A DNA stretch of 64,000 nucleotides from Sulfitobacter sp. THAF37 (GCF_009363555.1 NZ_CP045372.1:1371001-1435000); one strand, 5' to 3'; positions 17,887 to 28,850 are shown, counted from the first letter of the stretch. The notes: generated by a model not told the origin, from the sequence alone. Made by a program: numbers and translations.

Positions 17887-19302
17887 ATGAACCGCTATCC
17901 CCGCGATTTCCACGGCTACGGCCCCACGCCCCCCGACGCCCGATGGCCCGGAGGCGCGCGTATCGCGGTGCAATTCGTGGTGAACTACGAAGAGGGCGGC
18001 GAGAATTGCCTGCTGCACGGGGATGTGGCATCCGAAGCCTTCCTGTCGGAGATCGTCGGCGCGCAGCCTTGGCCGGGGCAGCGGCACTGGAACATGGAAA
18101 GCATCTATGATTTCGGCGCGCGGGCAGGGTTCTGGCGGCTGCACAGGCTGTTCACCGATGCAGGCATCCCTGTGACCGTCTACGGCGTGGCCAGCGCGCT
18201 CGCCCGCGCCCCGGGTCAGGTCGAGGCAATGAAGGACGCCGGCTGGGAAATCGCCAGCCACGGGCTGAAATGGATCGACTACAAGGACCACACCGCAGAG
18301 GCCGAAAGGGCCGATATGGCAGAGGCGATCCGCCTGCACACCGAGGTCGTCGGCACCGCGCCGCGGGGCTGGTATTGCGGGCGCACCTCGGTAAACACCG
18401 TGTCGTTGGCCGCAGAAACGGGGCAGTTCGATTACGTTTCCGATACCTACGACGATGATCTACCCTACTGGATGGAGGTTGGCGCCCGGGACCAGCTGAT
18501 CATCCCCTACACGCTCGACTGCAACGACATGCGCTTCGCGACACCACAGGGGTTCAACTCCGGCGACCAGTTCTACGCGTATCTGCGCGATACTTTCGAC
18601 ACGCTCTATGCCGAAGGTGCAGAGGGCGCGGCAAAGATGATGTCGGTCGGGCTGCATTGTCGGCTGGTGGGCCGACCGGGCCGGATCAGGGCGCTGAAAC
18701 GGTTCGTCGAATACATCAAGGGGTTCGAGGGCGTCTGGACCCCCCGGCGCATCGACATTGCCGATCACTGGCGCGCCGTTCACCCTCCGCAGCGCCGCGC
18801 GGTTCGCCCCAGCCTGATGGACCGCGACAGCTTTGTCGCCACCTATGGGGGGGTGTTCGAACATTCCGGCTGGATCGCCGAACGTGCCCATATGCTCGAA
18901 CTTGGGCCTGCCCATGATACGCCTGCGGGGCTGCACAACGCGCTGGTGCGGATGTTCCGTTCAGCCAGTGAGGAAGAACGCTTGGGGGTCCTGCGGGCGC
19001 ATCCGGACCTTGCGGGCAAGCTGGCGGCGGCCAAACGGCTGACTGCCGAGAGCACGGCGGAACAGGCCAGTGCCGGTCTGGACGCCCTGACGGATGCGGA
19101 ACGCGCCCGTTTCGAAGCCTTGAACGCGGATTACATGAGCAAACACCGGTTTCCTTTTATCATTGCGGTCAAGGACCATGACAAAGCGGGTATCCTTCGG
19201 GCCTTCGAAGCGCGGCTGGCCAACGATACCGACACCGAGTTCACAACCGCCTGCGGGCAGGTCGAACGAATTGCACGGCTGCGGCTGGAGGACATGTTAT
19301 GA
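17887..19302 (+). CDS. puuE: Fusion of PuuE allantoinase and OHCU decarboxylase
   Basis: The ATG at 17887 follows AAGGA and begins MNRYPRDFHGYG; the frame is open further upstream. Residues 1 to about 300 are a polysaccharide-deacetylase-fold allantoinase of the PuuE type (VNYEEGGEN, ASHGLKWIDY, MSVGLHCRLVGRPGR), which opens allantoin to allantoate. Residues about 310-471 form an OHCU decarboxylase domain (UraD) with VLRAHPDLAGKLAAA, a TAESTAEQASAGLD segment and KHRFPFIIAVK. One 471-residue chain therefore carries the steps before and after allantoin. It overlaps allE by four bases. Confidence 0.93.
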   Translation: MNRYPRDFHGYGPTPPDARWPGGARIAVQFVVNYEEGGENCLLHGDVASEAFLSEIVGAQPWPGQRHWNMESIYDFGARAGFWRLHRLFTDAGIPVTVYGVASALARAPGQVEAMKDAGWEIASHGLKWIDYKDHTAEAERADMAEAIRLHTEVVGTAPRGWYCGRTSVNTVSLAAETGQFDYVSDTYDDDLPYWMEVGARDQLIIPYTLDCNDMRFATPQGFNSGDQFYAYLRDTFDTLYAEGAEGAAKMMSVGLHCRLVGRPGRIRALKRFVEYIKGFEGVWTPRRIDIADHWRAVHPPQRRAVRPSLMDRDSFVATYGGVFEHSGWIAERAHMLELGPAHDTPAGLHNALVRMFRSASEEERLGVLRAHPDLAGKLAAAKRLTAESTAEQASAGLDALTDAERARFEALNADYMSKHRFPFIIAVKDHDKAGILRAFEARLANDTDTEFTTACGQVERIARLRLEDML

Positions 19303-20108
19303 GCTACGCTTTTCCCCCCGGCGGCTTGCCGGACCAATCGACCGACCCCGAAAGCACTGCGGTTTTCACAAATGCCTATGCGGTGCTGCCAGCTCTGACC
19401 CAGCGGGACATTGTCACCAGCTACCTGCCCGGCTGGCGCGACATGCGGATGTGGGTGCTGGCGCGGCCGCTGTCGGGCTTTGCCGAGACCTTTTCGCAAT
19501 ACGCGGTGGAATTGCGGTCCGGTGGCGGGTCCGACGCGCCCGAGACGGACCCGGAGGCGCAGTCGGTGATCTTCGTGGCGCAGGGACAGGTGACGCTGAA
19601 CATCGACGGCCAGCGGCATGTGCTGGCGTCGGGCGGTTATGCCTACATCCCGCCCGACACTGTCTGGACCATCTGGAACGATGAAGATGTGGCTGCGCAG
19701 TTTCACTGGATCAGGAAACGCTATCAGCCCACCGAAGGGGTCGGAATGCCGGAGGCTTTCGTCACGTCCGATGCCGAAGTTGCCCCCATTGAGATGCCCG
19801 ATTGCGATGGCGTCTGGGCAACGACCCGCTTCGTCGATCCGGCGGACCTGCGCCACGACATGCACGTGAACATCGTGACCTTCAGGCCCGGTGGCCGCAT
19901 CCCCTTTGCCGAAACCCACGTGATGGAGCACGGGCTCTATGTTCTGGAGGGCACGGCGGATTACCTGTTGAACAAGGATTGGGTCAGTGTCGGGCCCGGC
20001 GACTTCATGTGGCTGCGCGCCTTCTGCCCGCAGGCCTGCATCGCCACCGGAGAGGGCCCGTTCCGCTATCTGCTCTACAAGGACGTCAACCGGCACATGC
20101 CGCTATGA
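19299..20108 (+). CDS. allE: (S)-ureidoglycine aminohydrolase, bicupin
   Basis: This 269-residue protein has two cupin domains in tandem: the first around GGSDAPETDPEAQSVIFVAQG, the second with the metal-binding pattern FAETHVMEHGLYVLEG, which supplies His and Glu ligands for manganese. It releases ammonia from (S)-ureidoglycine to give (S)-ureidoglycolate. The start overlaps the puuE-uraD stop and the end overlaps allA (ATGA at both junctions), so the three pathway genes are translationally coupled. Confidence 0.93.
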   Translation: MSYAFPPGGLPDQSTDPESTAVFTNAYAVLPALTQRDIVTSYLPGWRDMRMWVLARPLSGFAETFSQYAVELRSGGGSDAPETDPEAQSVIFVAQGQVTLNIDGQRHVLASGGYAYIPPDTVWTIWNDEDVAAQFHWIRKRYQPTEGVGMPEAFVTSDAEVAPIEMPDCDGVWATTRFVDPADLRHDMHVNIVTFRPGGRIPFAETHVMEHGLYVLEGTADYLLNKDWVSVGPGDFMWLRAFCPQACIATGEGPFRYLLYKDVNRHMPL

Positions 20109-20608
20109 ATGTGCCGCGCGAGATTGTTGCGCAGGCGCTGACCCCTGCCGCTTTTGCCCCTTTCGGAGATGTGCTGGATTGCGCGGGCGCGCCGGACAAG
20201 CTGATCAACGCGGGGCTCTGCGGGCGCTACCATGACCGTGCGGCCCTTGATTTCGGGCCGGAGGGGCGCGCCGGACTGAGCATCTTCAATGCGGTGCCGC
20301 GTCAACTGCCCTATCTGCTGGACCTGCTGGAGCGGCATCCCGAAGGCTCGCAGGCATTTCTGCCGATGACCTCGAACCCATTCCTTGTAATCGTCGCGCC
20401 GGACCGGGGCGACCGACCGGGTGAGCCGCAAGCCTTTCTCACCGCGCCGCATCAGGGGATCAACTTTCACCGGGGAACCTGGCACGGTGTGCTGACGCCT
20501 TTGGCGGGGCCGGGTATTTTTGCCGTGGTAGACCGGATCGGGACCACGCCGAACCTTGACGAATACACGTTGGACCGGCCCTATATGATCAGGGCAAAGC
20601 CTGCGTAA
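20105..20608 (+). CDS. allA: Ureidoglycolate lyase
   Basis: The frame is open upstream, but ATG 20105 overlaps the allE stop and begins the standard 167-residue protein (MNVPREIVAQALTPAAFAPFGDVL). AllA splits ureidoglycolate into glyoxylate and urea. Conserved parts are the N-terminal FAPFGDVL, the LPMTSNPFLVIVAP strand and the cupin-like NFHRGTWHGVLTPL with the active-site His residues, ending in a glutamate-rich DEYTLDRPY. It completes the chain allantoate to glyoxylate except for the allantoate amidohydrolase, which is not in this operon. Confidence 0.94.
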   Translation: MNVPREIVAQALTPAAFAPFGDVLDCAGAPDKLINAGLCGRYHDRAALDFGPEGRAGLSIFNAVPRQLPYLLDLLERHPEGSQAFLPMTSNPFLVIVAPDRGDRPGEPQAFLTAPHQGINFHRGTWHGVLTPLAGPGIFAVVDRIGTTPNLDEYTLDRPYMIRAKPA

Positions 20609-20654
20609 CGGATCGTCCCGTCAGAGGGCGACCTCTTCGACAAGGGACAAGAAC

Positions 20655-22088
20655 ATGACATCCACCTCCATCGGGACGCCGGAGCAGCTGCGCGATCCCA
20701 ATTACACCCCTGCATTGACGCGGGCGATTCCGCTGGGCATCCAGCATGTGCTGGCGATGTTCGTCAGCAATGTGACACCCGCCATCATCATCGCCGGTGC
20801 GGCGGGCTTCGGGTTTGGCTCAAACTCGCCCGATTTCCCGGAACTGCTGTACCTGATCCAGATGTCCATGCTGTTTGCCGGGGTTGCGACGCTGCTGCAG
20901 ACCATCACCATCGGCCCGGTGGGCGCGGCGCTGCCGATCGTGCAGGGCACCTCCTTTGCCTTTATCCCGATCATGATCCCGCTGGTTGCGGGCAAGGGGG
21001 TCGACGGGCTGGCCGCCCTGTTCGGCGGCATTGTCGTGGGGGGGCTGTTTCATGCCTGTCTGGGGCTGTTCATCGGCAAGATACGCTTTGCCCTGCCACC
21101 GCTGGTGACGGGACTGGTTGTCACAATGATCGGCCTCGCGCTGGTGCAGGTGGGCATCCAGTATGCCGCCGGCGGGGTGCCTGCGATCGGCACGCCGGAA
21201 TATGGCAGTCTGCTGAACTGGTCGGCGGCGCTGGTGGTGATTGTGGTCACGCTGGGGCTGAAGTTCTTTACCCGCGGGATGCTGTCGATCTCTGCCGTGC
21301 TGATCGGGTTGATCGCGGGCTATTTCTATGCCGTCGCGGTTGGCATGTTGTCGTTTGGCGGCGACCGTGGAGTGATCGCCAGCTGGAACAGCGCCGCATG
21401 GGTCGCCCTGCCAGACCCGTTCCGCTATGGTTTTGAATTCTCGGCGGCAGCTGTCATCGGGTTCTGTCTGATGGCCTTCATCTCGGCCATCGAAACCGTG
21501 GGCGACGTGTCGGGGATCACTAAGGGCGGCGCGGGCCGAGAGGCCACGGAGACCGAGATTGCTGGTGCGACCTATGCCGATGGACTGGGCACCGCCGTTG
21601 CCGGTGTCTTTGGCGGCCTGCCCAATACCTCGTTCAGCCAGAACGTCGGTCTGATCGCCATGACCGGCGTGATGAGCCGCCATGTTGTCACCTGCGGCGC
21701 GGTCTTCCTGATCATCTGCGGCCTGGTGCCCAAAGTGGGCGGATTGATCCGCACGGTGCCGATCGAAGTACTGGGCGGCGGTGTGATCGTCATGTTCGGC
21801 ATGGTGGTCGCGGCAGGCATGTCAATGCTGTCAGATGTGGACTGGAACCGGCGCAACATGGTGATCTTTGCGATTTCGATCTCGGTCGGTCTGGGCCTGC
21901 AGCTGGAGCCGGGTGCGGTGCAGCATCTGCCCGACACCATGCGCATTCTGATGACCAGCGGGCTGCTGCCTGCGGCGCTGATCGCGATCATCCTGAACCT
22001 GGCCCTGCCGGAGGAACTGGCCGAGGAATCCACCGAAGAAGTCTCAGGCGGCCTTCAGGGTCATTCAAGGGGCAGCCTGCCGCACTAG
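20655..22088 (+). CDS. NCS2-family purine/urate permease
   Basis: This 477-residue protein has about 12 to 14 hydrophobic segments and the nucleobase-ascorbate transporter signatures: VQGTSFAFIPIM near residue 96, the FISAIETVGD helix with the substrate-binding Glu, and PNTSFSQNVGLIAMTGV with the conserved Q-N pair. Its place between allA and puuD suggests that it imports urate or xanthine with protons. It follows allA by 46 bases with its own ribosome site. Confidence 0.9.
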   Translation: MTSTSIGTPEQLRDPNYTPALTRAIPLGIQHVLAMFVSNVTPAIIIAGAAGFGFGSNSPDFPELLYLIQMSMLFAGVATLLQTITIGPVGAALPIVQGTSFAFIPIMIPLVAGKGVDGLAALFGGIVVGGLFHACLGLFIGKIRFALPPLVTGLVVTMIGLALVQVGIQYAAGGVPAIGTPEYGSLLNWSAALVVIVVTLGLKFFTRGMLSISAVLIGLIAGYFYAVAVGMLSFGGDRGVIASWNSAAWVALPDPFRYGFEFSAAAVIGFCLMAFISAIETVGDVSGITKGGAGREATETEIAGATYADGLGTAVAGVFGGLPNTSFSQNVGLIAMTGVMSRHVVTCGAVFLIICGLVPKVGGLIRTVPIEVLGGGVIVMFGMVVAAGMSMLSDVDWNRRNMVIFAISISVGLGLQLEPGAVQHLPDTMRILMTSGLLPAALIAIILNLALPEELAEESTEEVSGGLQGHSRGSLPH

Positions 22089-22192
22089 CAAATGGGAGAG
22101 GGGCAAGGCGTTGAGCCGCCGCTCCCTTTTTCCGGTTCTGAACTGCAACGCGAAGCTGCGCCGCGATAATCAAAGTTTCCGAAAGGGCAACC

Positions 22193-23419
22193 ATGTACGA
22201 CCTTGCCGCCATGTCCTCCTGGATCGAGTTCGCGGTCCGCTGGACCCATGTGATCGTGGGCATTGCCTGGATCGGGTCCTCGTTCTACTTCATCGCGCTG
22301 GACCTCGGGCTGCACCGGGACCGCGACCTTGCCTCCGGTGCCGATGGCGAGGAATGGCAGGTGCATGGCGGCGGATTTTACCATGTGCAGAAATACCTGA
22401 TCGCGCCCGACAACATGCCGGACCATCTGGTGTGGTTCAAATGGGAAAGCTATTCGACATGGCTCAGCGGTTTTGCCCTGCTGGTGCTGGTCTATTACCT
22501 GGGGGCGGAGTTCTATCTGATCGACCCGGCGGTGATGGAGCTTTCCACCTTTCAGGCGATTGCCATCTCGATGGCGTCGCTGGCGTTTGGTTGGGTCGCC
22601 TATGACCGGATCTGCAAGAGCCGGTTTGGCGAGGACAACACCCGGCTGATGATCCTGCTCTACGTGATCCTCGTGGGAATGGCCTGGTTCTACACCTCCG
22701 TCTTCTCGGGGCGGGCGGCGCTGCTGCATCTCGGCGCCTTTACCGCGACCATCATGTCGGCCAACGTGTTCTTTATCATCATGCCGAACCAGCGGATCGT
22801 GGTCGCGGACCTCAAGGCGGGGCGCAAGCCCGATTCCAAGTACGGCAAGATCGCCAAGCAGCGCAGCACGCACAACAACTACCTGACGCTGCCGGTGATC
22901 TTCCTGATGCTGTCGAACCATTATCCGCTGGCCTTTGCATCCGAAATGAACTGGCTGATCGCGTCACTGGTGTTCCTGATGGGGGTGACGATCCGGCATT
23001 ACTTCAACAGTATGCACGCCCGCGCGGGCGACCCGATCTGGACCTGGCTGGCGACCGCATTGCTGTTCATCGCGATCATGTGGCTGTCCACCGCGCCGAT
23101 GTTCCGGGCTGATGAGCCGACAGAAGCGACGGGGCCCGCCGCGCAGCGGTTCGCGCAGGCGGATGGGTTTGACCGGGTGCAAGACATCGTGACGGGCCGC
23201 TGTTCGATGTGCCATGCGGCAGAGCCATCCTGGGAGGGCCTGCACTGGCCGCCCAAGGGGGTGCGGCTGGAAACCGGGCACCAGATCGCGATGGCGGCGA
23301 AACAGATCTATTTGCAGGCCGGTCTGACCCATGCCATGCCGCCCGCGAACCTGAGCTATATGCAGGCCGCCGAACGGGCCGAGATCGTGGCCTGGTACAG
23401 GTCCGCGACGTCCCGCTGA
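22193..23419 (+). CDS. puuD: Membrane-bound urate oxidase with cytochrome c domain
   Basis: The 408-residue protein has eight or nine membrane segments over residues 10-300, with the conserved [18 protein letters not shown] start and several His ([26 protein letters not shown]). It ends in a periplasmic c-type cytochrome domain with the haem motif CSMCH. This is the PuuD form of urate oxidase, which passes electrons to a cytochrome rather than making hydrogen peroxide. The product, 5-hydroxyisourate, is the substrate of UraH. It is the last gene of the ureide operon, separated from the permease by 104 bases. Confidence 0.95.
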   Translation: MYDLAAMSSWIEFAVRWTHVIVGIAWIGSSFYFIALDLGLHRDRDLASGADGEEWQVHGGGFYHVQKYLIAPDNMPDHLVWFKWESYSTWLSGFALLVLVYYLGAEFYLIDPAVMELSTFQAIAISMASLAFGWVAYDRICKSRFGEDNTRLMILLYVILVGMAWFYTSVFSGRAALLHLGAFTATIMSANVFFIIMPNQRIVVADLKAGRKPDSKYGKIAKQRSTHNNYLTLPVIFLMLSNHYPLAFASEMNWLIASLVFLMGVTIRHYFNSMHARAGDPIWTWLATALLFIAIMWLSTAPMFRADEPTEATGPAAQRFAQADGFDRVQDIVTGRCSMCHAAEPSWEGLHWPPKGVRLETGHQIAMAAKQIYLQAGLTHAMPPANLSYMQAAERAEIVAWYRSATSR

Positions 23420-23471
23420 CCGCCGGTTTCCCGCTGGCAGAATCGCGGTATCCCATGCTAGGTCTTGGGGC

Positions 23472-25316
23472 ATGTCAGTCGCCAACCCCCAGATAGCCGA
23501 AAATCGCCCCGTCATCCGCCAATTGGATGATGCCGCGATCAACCGCATTGCCGCGGGCGAGGTGGTGGAGCGGCCCGCCTCTGCGGTCAAGGAACTGGTG
23601 GAGAACGCTATCGACGCGGGCGCACGGCGCATCACGGTGGAATACGCCGATGGCGGCAAGACATTGATCCGCGTGACCGACGACGGCTGCGGCATGACGT
23701 CCGAGGATCTGGCGTTGGCGCTGTCGCGCCATGCGACGTCCAAGATCGACGGATCGGACCTTTTGAACATCCGGACCTTCGGCTTCAGGGGTGAGGCGCT
23801 GCCGTCGCTGGGGGCGGTGGGCAGGCTGTGCATCACCAGCCGCGCGGCGGGTCATGACGGGGCCGAGATCACGGTGGCGGGTGGCAAGCAGGGCGACCTT
23901 CGGCCAGCGGCGCTGAATGGCGGTACGGTTGTCACCCTGCGCGACCTGTTCCACGCCACGCCCGCGCGGCTGAAGTTCCTGCGGACCGACCGGGCGGAGG
24001 CCCAGGCGATTGGCGACGTGATCAAGCGACTTGCCATGGCCGAACCCTTTGTCCGCTTCACCCTGCGGGACGTGTCGGGCGACGGACCGGGCCGCGAGGT
24101 GTTTCGCGCCGATGCCGAACAGGGAGACATGTTCGAGGCGCTGCATGGCCGTCTGGCGCAGGTGCTGGGTCGCGAATTTGCCGAGAATGCGCTGCCGATC
24201 GACGCGCAGCGCGAGGGGCTGCATCTGACCGGCTTTGCCGCGCTCCCGACATACTCTCGCGGCTCGGCGGTGGCGCAGTATCTTTTCGTCAATGGCCGCC
24301 CGGTGCGGGACAAGCTGCTGATCGGCGCGCTGCGCGGCGCCTACCACGATTTCCTGAGCCGCGACCGGCATCCGGCGGCGGCGCTGTTCATCGACTGCGA
24401 CCCGATGCTGGTGGACGTCAACGTGCACCCGGCGAAATCCGAGGTGCGGTTTCGCGATCCGGGCTTGGCGCGTGGATTGATCGTGTCGGCCCTGCGCCAT
24501 GCGCTGGCAGAGGCGGGGCACCGCGCCTCCACCACCGTTGCGGGGGCGACGCTTGGCGCGATGCGGCCCGAACCCACGGGCGCGCGGGTCTATCAGATGG
24601 ACCGGCCCAGCCTTGGCGCAAGGGGGGCGGCGCATCAGGCGCAGGCCCCTGCCGGCTTTGCCGAGACGGCTGGCATGTGGGGACGGGTGGAGACACCCGC
24701 CGAGCCTGTGAGCGAAGCCGTTGAGCCGGCACAGGACTATCCGCTGGGCACCGCACGCGGGCAGGTGCATGAGAATTACATCATTGCCCAGACGGCGACG
24801 GGCATGGTCATCGTGGACCAGCATGCCGCGCATGAGCGGCTGGTCTATGAAAAGCTCAAACGCCAGATGGCAGAAAATGGCGTGGCGGCGCAGGCGCTGC
24901 TGATCCCGGAGATTGTGGAGCTTTCGACGGGAGATTGCGCGCGCCTGCTGGAGGTCGCCGACGATCTGGCGCGGCTGGGTCTGGGGATCGAGGCATTCGG
25001 CGGCAACGCCCTTGCGGTGCGTGAGACGCCCGCGATCCTGGGCACGGTCAATGCCCGCGCGATGCTGCTGGATATACTGGACGAACTGGCCGACCAGAGC
25101 GACAGCACCATCCTACAGGCCCGGATCGAGGCGATCCTGAGCCGCATCGCCTGCCACGGTTCGATCCGCTCGGGCCGCTGGATGCGGGCGGAAGAAATGA
25201 ACGCCCTGCTGCGCGAGATGGAGGCGACGCCCCATTCCGGCCAATGCAACCACGGGCGACCCACCTATGTCGAGCTCAAGCTGGCCGATATCGAACGGCT
25301 GTTCGGGCGCACATGA
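23472..25316 (+). CDS. mutL: DNA mismatch repair protein MutL
   Basis: This 614-residue protein has the GHL ATPase domain with [17 protein letters not shown], the RHATSKI segment and [13 protein letters not shown], and the [12 protein letters not shown] transducer motif near 320. A variable linker (about 340-420) leads to the C-terminal dimerisation domain ([25 protein letters not shown]), which ends with CNHGRPTY, where an endonuclease-type MutL has metal-binding residues. The ATG at 23472 starts at a non-conserved MSVANPQ; no strong ribosome site is seen. The stop overlaps rmuC. Confidence 0.97.
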   Translation: MSVANPQIAENRPVIRQLDDAAINRIAAGEVVERPASAVKELVENAIDAGARRITVEYADGGKTLIRVTDDGCGMTSEDLALALSRHATSKIDGSDLLNIRTFGFRGEALPSLGAVGRLCITSRAAGHDGAEITVAGGKQGDLRPAALNGGTVVTLRDLFHATPARLKFLRTDRAEAQAIGDVIKRLAMAEPFVRFTLRDVSGDGPGREVFRADAEQGDMFEALHGRLAQVLGREFAENALPIDAQREGLHLTGFAALPTYSRGSAVAQYLFVNGRPVRDKLLIGALRGAYHDFLSRDRHPAAALFIDCDPMLVDVNVHPAKSEVRFRDPGLARGLIVSALRHALAEAGHRASTTVAGATLGAMRPEPTGARVYQMDRPSLGARGAAHQAQAPAGFAETAGMWGRVETPAEPVSEAVEPAQDYPLGTARGQVHENYIIAQTATGMVIVDQHAAHERLVYEKLKRQMAENGVAAQALLIPEIVELSTGDCARLLEVADDLARLGLGIEAFGGNALAVRETPAILGTVNARAMLLDILDELADQSDSTILQARIEAILSRIACHGSIRSGRWMRAEEMNALLREMEATPHSGQCNHGRPTYVELKLADIERLFGRT

Positions 25317-26548
25317 TCGAGATCGGCGGCGAAATCTACCAGTGGAATGATCCGCTCGGGCTGGCTGTCCTTGGGGCGGCGGCGCTGGTGGCGCTGATCG
25401 TGATCCTGCTGATCGTGGCGGTACGCGCCGCCGGGCGGACGGCGCGTCTGGCGGCACCGCTTTCACAGCAGATGCAGGTGCTGGGTGGCCATGTGCAGCA
25501 GCTTGGCGCGGGGCAGGAGCAGCTGCGCGGCGGTTTGCAGATGGTGTCCGACACCCAGGCCAATGCGCAAAGCCAGCTGATCCAGTCGGTCGAGACGCGG
25601 CTGAACACCGTGCAGTTGCAGATGCAGGAGCGGCTGGCAGACAACGCCGCCCGGTCCCAGCGTGCCCTGGCCGAGATGCAGGAACGCATGAACCAGACCC
25701 TGCATGGGTCAGCCAAACAGACCACGACCAGCCTGACCCAGTTGCAGGAACGTCTGGCGGCCATCGACAAGGCGCAGGACAATATCACCAAGCTGTCGGG
25801 CGATGTGCTGTCCTTGCAGGACATCCTGAGCAACAAGCAGACCCGCGGCGCGTTCGGAGAAATCCAGCTGCGCGATATCGTGTCCAAGCAGCTGCCGTCG
25901 GACAGCTACAGCCTCCAACACACCTTGCCGAACGGCAAGCGGGCCGATTGCCTGATCCACCTGCCCAACCCGCCGGGTCCCATCGTGATCGACAGCAAGT
26001 TTCCCTTGGAAGCCTACGAGGCCCTGCGCAATGCCAAGACAGACTGGGACCTGAAGAACGCGGTCGCGGCGATGAAAGTGGCGGTAAAGAAGCACATCCG
26101 CGATATTTCCGAGAAATACATCCTCGAAGGCGAAACGGCAGACGGTGCGCTGATGTTCCTGCCGTCAGAGGCGGTCTATGCCGAGCTGCACGCCAATTTC
26201 CCCGAACTGATCCGCGAAGGGTTTGCCGCACGGGTCTGGATCGTGTCGCCCACCACCTGCATGGCCACGTTGAACACCATGCGCGCCATTCTCAAGGATG
26301 CGCGGATGCGCGAGCAGGCCGGTGCCATCCGCAAGGAACTGGGCGCGCTGCATGCCGATGTCGAGCGGCTGGTGACACGGGTCGGCAATCTGGACCGTCA
26401 TTTCGGACAGGCCCGCAAGGATGTGGACGAGATCATGATCAGCTCGGAGAAGGCATCCAAACGTGCAGGGCGTCTGCACAACTTTGATTTCGAGGAACTG
26501 GCAAAGGACGAGCCGCCGCGCATGGCCGTGCCTCTGGAAAAGAAGTAG
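25313..26548 (+). CDS. rmuC: DNA recombination protein RmuC
   Basis: The ATG at 25313 overlaps the mutL stop (ATGA) and gives 411 residues. A membrane segment (about 16-38) is followed by a long coiled coil rich in Gln and Leu (about 50-170), then the conserved nuclease-like RmuC domain (about 180-360). That domain contains [25 protein letters not shown] and [25 protein letters not shown]. RmuC limits recombination at inverted repeats, perhaps through its PD-(D/E)XK-like fold. Its coupling with mutL links two DNA-stability genes. Confidence 0.95.
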   Translation: MIEIGGEIYQWNDPLGLAVLGAAALVALIVILLIVAVRAAGRTARLAAPLSQQMQVLGGHVQQLGAGQEQLRGGLQMVSDTQANAQSQLIQSVETRLNTVQLQMQERLADNAARSQRALAEMQERMNQTLHGSAKQTTTSLTQLQERLAAIDKAQDNITKLSGDVLSLQDILSNKQTRGAFGEIQLRDIVSKQLPSDSYSLQHTLPNGKRADCLIHLPNPPGPIVIDSKFPLEAYEALRNAKTDWDLKNAVAAMKVAVKKHIRDISEKYILEGETADGALMFLPSEAVYAELHANFPELIREGFAARVWIVSPTTCMATLNTMRAILKDARMREQAGAIRKELGALHADVERLVTRVGNLDRHFGQARKDVDEIMISSEKASKRAGRLHNFDFEELAKDEPPRMAVPLEKK

Positions 26549-26772
26549 CGCCGCTATCCCGGACACGGTGCTCTCACGAAGACGTCAGAATCTTGAACCC
26601 TCAATATCCGGGCTATTCTCTGAAACATGGGCGCAGATGCTGAATATGCGCTCTCGCGGGCAGTTGCGCTTTGCCAAGGTCCGATTATTTGCAACTCTTG
26701 GCGGTGCGGTCTCGTACATACGGGGTAACATATCCGGCAAACGACCAACGACAGACAGGAACACATTACCCT

Positions 26773-28095
26773 ATGCCATTTGAAGCTGTAGCAATGGAGC
26801 CGGTGCAAGGCGGATCGCCCCGGCGCAGGATTGCCGTGATCGGCGCTGGGATTTCGGGCATGGGGGCAGCGCACAGGCTGGCGGACACGCATGACGTCAC
26901 ACTGTTTGAAAGCGGTGCGCGGCTTGGTGGCCACGCGCGCACGGTGATCGCGGGCAAGAACGGTGATCAGCCTGTGGACACCGGGTTCATCGTGTTCAAC
27001 TACGCCAACTACCCCAACCTTGCCGCCCTGTTCGAGGAACTGGACGTGCCGGTGGTGCCGTCGAACATGAGCTTCGGCGCATCCATCGACGGGGGGCGGA
27101 TCGAATACGCCCTGACCAGCCTCAACGCGGTCTTCGCGCAGCGCCGCAACGTATTGAACCCGCGTTTCATAGCCATGCTGCGCGACATTCTAAGGTTCAA
27201 CAAACATGCAACCCGCATCGCCGGCGAGGACCAGAGCCGGACCATCGGGGAGTTTCTGTCCGTTCTGGGAACGGGCCGGTATTTCAAGGACTATTACCTG
27301 TCTCCGCTTTCTGGCGCCATCTGGTCCACGCCCACCGAAAAGATCATGGATTTCCCCGCCTATGCCATGGTGGATTTCTTTCGCAATCATGCGCTTCTGG
27401 GCTATTCGGGTCAGCACCAGTGGTACACGGTTCAGGGCGGCTCTTTGAGCTATGTCAGCCGACTTGACACCGCGATGCGGGCCATGGGCGTGAACATCCG
27501 CCTGAGCGCCCCGGTGCAGGCGGTGCGGCGGCTGGCGCCTGGCGTGGACGTAAAGACGTCGGGCGGCGAATGGGAACATTTCGACGAGGTCGTCTTTGCC
27601 ACACATTCCGACGATACGCTGGCGCTGCTGGCCGACGCGGATGGGGCGGAGCAGGCCAATCTGGGGGCGATCCGGTATCAGCCCAACGATGTCACCCTGC
27701 ATGCCGACGACCGGATGATGCCGCGGCGGCGATCCACCTGGGCTTCGTGGGTCTACACCGAAGACCGCGCTGCAAAATCCGACCGGATCGACCTGACCTA
27801 TTGGATGAACTCGCTGCAGCAGATCCCAATGGACGACCCGCATTTCGTGACCCTGAACACCAAGCGCACGATTCGCGAAGAACTGATCTACGATCAAGTT
27901 ACCCTGCGCCATCCGGTCTACGACCTGGCGGCGCTGCACGCGCAGAAGCAGATCGCGGCGCTGAACGGCAATCGCAACACCTGGTTCTGCGGCGCCTGGA
28001 TGCGCAACGGCTTCCACGAAGACGGTCTGGCCAGCGCGCTGGACGTGGCCGACCGGATCGAACGCGGTGCCGCCCTGCCCATCGCCGCCGAATGA
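26773..28095 (+). CDS. FAD-dependent amine-oxidase-like flavoprotein
   Basis: The ATG at 26773 is used (440 residues); ATG 26794 is possible. A dinucleotide-binding motif IAVIGAGISGMGAAHRL begins near residue 19, followed by the ESGARLGGHART segment typical of phytoene-desaturase/amine-oxidase flavoproteins, and a C-terminal FAD-binding NTWFCGAWMRNGFHEDGLASAL. It is the first of five tightly coupled genes. In Rhodobacter sphaeroides a similar set (around RSP_1087-1091, as I recall) belongs to the singlet-oxygen sigmaE/ChrR regulon and to cyclopropane or furan fatty-acid metabolism, so the substrate may be a membrane acyl chain. Confidence 0.85.
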   Translation: MPFEAVAMEPVQGGSPRRRIAVIGAGISGMGAAHRLADTHDVTLFESGARLGGHARTVIAGKNGDQPVDTGFIVFNYANYPNLAALFEELDVPVVPSNMSFGASIDGGRIEYALTSLNAVFAQRRNVLNPRFIAMLRDILRFNKHATRIAGEDQSRTIGEFLSVLGTGRYFKDYYLSPLSGAIWSTPTEKIMDFPAYAMVDFFRNHALLGYSGQHQWYTVQGGSLSYVSRLDTAMRAMGVNIRLSAPVQAVRRLAPGVDVKTSGGEWEHFDEVVFATHSDDTLALLADADGAEQANLGAIRYQPNDVTLHADDRMMPRRRSTWASWVYTEDRAAKSDRIDLTYWMNSLQQIPMDDPHFVTLNTKRTIREELIYDQVTLRHPVYDLAALHAQKQIAALNGNRNTWFCGAWMRNGFHEDGLASALDVADRIERGAALPIAAE

Positions 28096-28850
28096 CAGGT
28101 ATGGTCGAGCATATCGCCGGACAGACCTTTCACGGGCGCAAGGGAGCCGTCGAAAACGCCTTTCGCTATTCCATCGACTATGTGCTCTGCGATGCGGAAG
28201 CACCGCCAAGAACGCCGCTGCTGTTCCGCCGCAACCGGGTTGGGGTAACGTCATTGCTGGACCGTGACCACGGCGGGGCACCGCATCAGGGGCGCGGTGC
28301 CACCTGGGTACGCGAGGTGCTTGCGGCGCATGGCATCGCGGGCATCGCAACCATCGAGCTTCTCGCGCAGCCAAGGGTGTTGGGGTTCGTCTTCAACCCG
28401 GTGAGCTTCTGGCTTTGCCGCGACGGGAAGGGCGCGCTGACCTGCGTGATCGCCGAGGTCACGAATACATATGGCGACAGGCATTGCTACCTGTGTCACC
28501 ACGACGATCTGCGACCAATCACGGCCGAGGACCAACTGAAGGCAACCAAGGTCTTTCACGTCTCGCCATTCCAGCCGATCGAAGGGTCCTATACCTTTCG
28601 GTTCGATATCAAGGCCGATAGGATCGGCATATGGATCGACTACAGCGCCGGGAACGGCGGACTGGTCGCCACGTTGACCGGCAAGCGCAAACCGCTGACC
28701 AACGCGGGCATCCTGCGCGCGATGCTGCGGCGCCCGCTGGGCGCCCGGCGGGTTCTGGCGCTGATCCACTGGCAGGCGATCAAGCTGTGGTGGAAAGGCG
28801 CGACATTTCGCGCACGCCCCCTGCCACCCGAGAAAGAAGTCAGCCGCTGA
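28092..28850 (+). CDS. DUF1365 family protein
   Basis: The ATG at 28092 overlaps the flavoprotein stop (ATGA) and gives 252 residues; ATG 28101 is also possible. The conserved DUF1365 marks are HGRKGAVENAFRYSIDYVL, VLGFVFNPVSFWLC near residue 100, ITCVIAEVTNTYGD-like text and KVFHVSPFQPIEGSYTF. The function is not known. It nearly always accompanies the flavoprotein and, usually, a cyclopropane-fatty-acid synthase-like methyltransferase; that third gene is absent here. Confidence 0.9.
   Translation: MTGMVEHIAGQTFHGRKGAVENAFRYSIDYVLCDAEAPPRTPLLFRRNRVGVTSLLDRDHGGAPHQGRGATWVREVLAAHGIAGIATIELLAQPRVLGFVFNPVSFWLCRDGKGALTCVIAEVTNTYGDRHCYLCHHDDLRPITAEDQLKATKVFHVSPFQPIEGSYTFRFDIKADRIGIWIDYSAGNGGLVATLTGKRKPLTNAGILRAMLRRPLGARRVLALIHWQAIKLWWKGATFRARPLPPEKEVSR

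Noticed and set aside
26549..26772. SigmaE/ChrR-type promoter before the flavoprotein operon
   Set aside because: No sequence resembling the TGATCC / TAAGA pair at proper spacing was found.
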